A stretch of DNA of 64,000 nt from NCBI GenBank assembly GCA_002633025.1, contig NMRB01000933.1:73142-137141 (forward strand). The letters run 5' to 3'. The notes under the pieces were generated by a model that ran no database searches, had not been told where the DNA came from, and saw only the letters and a list, made by a program, of their open reading frames with translations. A program made the translations under genes and the position numbers. Positions within the stretch are counted from its first letter, which is position 1, and every line of letters begins with the position of its first letter. Shown piece after piece: positions 61,501-64,000 of this stretch. Source of the stretch: Notospermus geniculatus (taxonomy: Eukaryota > Nemertea > Pilidiophora > Heteronemertea > Lineidae).

Positions 61501-63266
61501 CCNTCTTTATTTTCGGTTATAACCCCCCCCCCCCCAAGATGCGGTCGTGTTATGTTTGCAAGCACATTGTAGTTCCTGCAGACAATAGTGCAGTACAGGT
61601 GTGAAAGGAAAGAATGTCCCCAGGAAAAACTGTCCCAGGAACAAAAGGTCCTATTGTTACATTCTAATCTCTGGTGATTGGTTTCTATAGCCATGCACTT
61701 TAAACCGTCATTGAACAATAGAAGCGGACACTTTTTACAGGGGGACATTCTTTACTGTTACACCTGTTTGATCGATATTAAAAGGCTGATACAGACATTG
61801 ACGGAACGAGAATTTATCAAACCTCAAATCCTGTTGGTGAGCTGGCCTTGAGGCATTCTCACCACTAAAATCATCACACTTTTAAAAGTGGGTCAATTTT
61901 TCGCCTGCATTTTCTCCTTTTCCATTCACGTAATCTACTGATTATCGACGCAATAGCTAATCATTTGGCGTGAAATTGTGTCCCCTGCTAAGCAATTTGA
62001 ATAATATAATCGGCTTGGCGCTTTTTGGACGATTTTTGGACCAAATGACGAGATTATTTAGGATCATTTTCATGCGGGTCCTCTGTCCTCGAGTCGTCCT
62101 ATTGTACTGTAGGCCTGTAGCGGAGCGGCTGTAACAGGCACGGGACCAGGTGTTGCAGAGTAAAAATGGTGGACATTCTTTTCATCACATGAGAAGTTAG
62201 ACCCATTGTGATACCTTTTCTAACCCTTCATTAGGTAAGGCACTATACTTCAACTCATTCTTTCATGTGTACCAACAACTTCCATGCTTAATTGATAACT
62301 AAGATAATTCAAATATTTGGACATTTCCACAGTCTTGTTGGCCACACATTCTTCCTGACTGCAGTGTACATGTATATACTACATCGATCGTGTGTTCATG
62401 GATGAACCAGGTCATGGTAATAAACATACAGTAGCATATCGCCTGTATTCAGGTCTCACCACACAGGGGAAAGTAGGACATCTTAAATAGGATGCTCGTG
62501 GCTTCCAACATGTCCAATGACATGAATAATAAGAACTTCCTGATGGCCATACAGACAAGCCTGGTGTCTCTGGCCATCGACGGTGGCGCTGACTGACAGG
62601 CCTATTTACGGTATATATTAGGCCTGTGCCCCTCGCCCTCGGCCTCATGCCAGCGAACCGTTGTTGCCATTTGGCTTGTTTTGATTTATTTTTAGACACC
62701 ACGGCCTGATACCGTGGGACGATGACATAGACGTCTTGGTTGACGCCCGGCATCGCGATCAGCTTCTGAAGGCCATGAAGGCTGCCGGGAACAAATACGG
62801 CTACAAGTCAGCAGAGGGATTCCACCAGTGGAAATTTTACCAGAGTAATTCAAAACGTATCCGAAAATGGCGTTGGCCGTTTCTTGATATTTTTTTCTAT
62901 TTAACCAATGCAACTCACGTATGGGACCCAGCATTTAAGCAACACTTCCTTTTCTTGAAAAAGGACGTTTTTCCCCTGCGGCTGATTCCGTTCGAGGGAT
63001 GGGCCTATCCAGGGCCCCGTAATACAGAGCACTATGTGAGAACTGCATATGGAGATTTGAAAGTGTGTAAGCCCCCTTCATACGATCACAAGCATGAGCG
63101 GGGTAGTTCCAGACTAACACGGACAGTGAACTGTTCAAAACTTTTCCCGTATTATCCATTTGTTTTCCGCGACCGAAAAGGTAACACTGTGAATGAAACG
63201 CTGAAGATTGGATCTAAAGTAATTCATAGTATTTTGTTACCGAAATACTGTAACGGTTCGTCTTGA
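58549..63266 (+). CDS. LicD/fukutin-family transferase, gene 2 (two exons)
   Basis: Exons 58549-59270 and 62696-63266 (donor GTGAGT, acceptor ATTTTTAG), 430 residues. Exon 2 differs from gene 1 at about nine of 190 residues, all outside the HHGLIPWDDDIDVLV core (Asp 249-253). The stem in exon 1 has small in-frame deletions around residues 80-95. It has the same type II membrane layout and predicted Golgi transferase role. The intron has grown to 3.4 kb (1.0 kb in gene 1) through insertions at 59405-59612 and 59961-60482 and repeats near 61100-61550. Both copies are open, so both may be functional. Confidence 0.87.
59405..59612. mobile_element. Truncated Penelope-like insertion with 14-bp target duplication
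   Basis: Two inverted copies (59444-59521 and 59537-59614) of the terminal segment seen at 18678-18769 meet head to head. The flanks repeat TTTTTGTAATGCAA (59391-59404 and 59613-59626); gene 1's intron has a single copy near 51610. A retroelement-length target duplication and an inverted tail fit Penelope-like integration. Confidence 0.7.
59961..60482. mobile_element. Mariner-like non-autonomous element in LicD gene 2 intron
   Basis: Ends CAGGGTGGTCAAAAAAACGC and, inverted, GTGCGTTTTTTGGACAACCCTG, with TA-containing flanks (CATA … TGTA). The arms extend over about 150 bp with TTTCTAGAAG-like matches. No transposase frame. Confidence 0.65.
61110..61475. mobile_element. Rearranged inverted-repeat element in LicD gene 2 intron
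   Basis: Relative of 52058-52340, with repeated AGCTAAGAAAGACGTA and GGTGGCGC words in both orientations and a partial third arm. Confidence 0.6.
61476..61536. other. Assembly duplication around single N (61503)
   Basis: TCTTTATTTTCGGTTATAAC followed by a C run occurs on both sides of one N: the two ends of a join at a homopolymer. Confidence 0.8.
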
Positions 63267-63288
63267 TAACATTTGAAACAAAACCGTA

Positions 63289-63294
63289 AATAAA
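63289..63294 (+). terminator. Polyadenylation signal, LicD gene 2
   Basis: AATAAA 22 bp after the stop codon, as in gene 1. Confidence 0.7.
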
Positions 63295-63345
63295 CTCAGA
63301 CCGCAAATGTTTGTTCTTAAGAATGATTCTAGTATATGCCTATAA

Positions 63346-64000
63346 TCTTGGCGTATCTCAATCTTTGGGTCGAATTGTCTTCCAATAGTCCATGAGCCAG
63401 GCTGATTCATTCGAAACGACCTGAGGCGAACTGCTTATCTCTCCACTGGGGGGCGCATTTCACCTCGGACACAAGTCCAAGGCAGCCATATTGAATTGCA
63501 TGAATGTGTGATTAGGTTTGCCTTCTAACCAAAGAGCCGGTGCAGATTTTCGTAAACGTGCGCGCGGTAAAAAAATGAAGAAGAGTCTTAAGTGAGGAAC
63601 ACAATTATAATTTATTGTATCAGATTTACTTATTTTACAATATCGTTGGTGGCCTAACGTATACTTGCCCATACCAGGCACATGTTGCAATATTTTAATG
63701 AGAGCAACGCCTCCTCCTTGTACGCCATAGAAACATCGAAAACAATATGGCGACCATGATGGCGGATGAGGTGTAACCGTAGCTATCAACTGCTTCCTGG
63801 TTCCGATAACCCTGGGGCCTATTATGCCATAAATGCCTGAATCATGTCAATGGAACTTGATCAATATTGCATCACCACACTATGTGACCTCAACCACAAT
63901 GCCAGGTATTTAGGCTGTTAGTCCACAGGCTTATGTAATTTTGTGGGAAAAAAGTCTACTCGAGTGGGGACTCAAAGTCTCACTTTAGGGACAAAATGGT
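63346..64000. other. Unassigned sequence at window end
   Basis: No exon recognised. A 109-codon minus-strand frame at 63460-63789 has no domain resemblance. Confidence 0.4.

Larger units (their letters stand above)
53158..63345. repeat. Segmental duplication, copy 2
   Basis: Homologous to 45928-53157 but 3 kb longer because of private insertions: an element at 53580, about 1 kb at 54985-55975, elements at 56438, 56853, 58117 and 58433, and intron insertions at 59405 and 59961. Homology ends just after the gene 2 poly(A) signal. Confidence 0.85.

Overview
The window is eukaryotic nuclear DNA. The genes are split by short exons with GT/AG borders, the domain types are metazoan (CUB, sushi, DEG/ENaC channel, rhodopsin-like GPCR, tetraspanin-like, LicD/fukutin-type transferase), and most of the rest is transposon-derived. 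The palindromic words TAGGCCTA and TACATGTA recur throughout, as I remember from marine invertebrate genomes (echinoderm, lancelet, mollusc and similar). I infer a marine invertebrate but cannot name the species. There are two assembly gaps (26826-27040 and 40175-40506) and two single-N joints (41233, 61503) flanked by duplicated sequence.

Layout. 1-4380: repeats and foldback elements. 4382-20428, plus strand: a membrane receptor assembled here from exons (CUB in three exons, four tandemly amplified sushi exons, a transmembrane exon, a short cytoplasmic tail exon). All splice phases agree and the frame stays open to the stop; the 5' end is not found. A lone ankyrin-repeat exon lies on the opposite strand at 14660-14758. 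17900-18770: 3' end of a Penelope-like element. 20735-25119, minus strand: a decayed CR1/L2-type non-LTR retrotransposon with a 2A-like motif, a PHD finger, an endonuclease and a YADD reverse transcriptase. 28820-29797, plus: an intronless tetraspanin-like gene behind an alternating minisatellite. 31335-41596, minus: a complete ten-exon DEG/ENaC sodium channel gene. 44969-46033, minus: a seven-helix receptor exon. 50746-53079 and 58549-63266, plus: two paralogous two-exon LicD-family genes made by a tandem segmental duplication (45928-53157 and 53158-63345). That duplication also carried a 5' scrap of the GPCR exon.

No operon-like cooperation is expected. The genes encode cell-surface proteins (receptor, channel, GPCR, tetraspanin-like) and Golgi-type transferases, which may be chance. 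The dominant feature is inverted-repeat (MITE/foldback) elements, which occupy most introns and spacers. The tandem duplications give empty/filled site pairs that show insertion sites and target duplications directly. I found no clearly new biochemical system. The most notable items are the sushi-exon amplification, two different hairpin elements in the same slot upstream of both LicD genes, a hairpin abutting a channel splice donor, a head-to-head tRNA-headed SINE pair, and the 2A-like motif in the retrotransposon.
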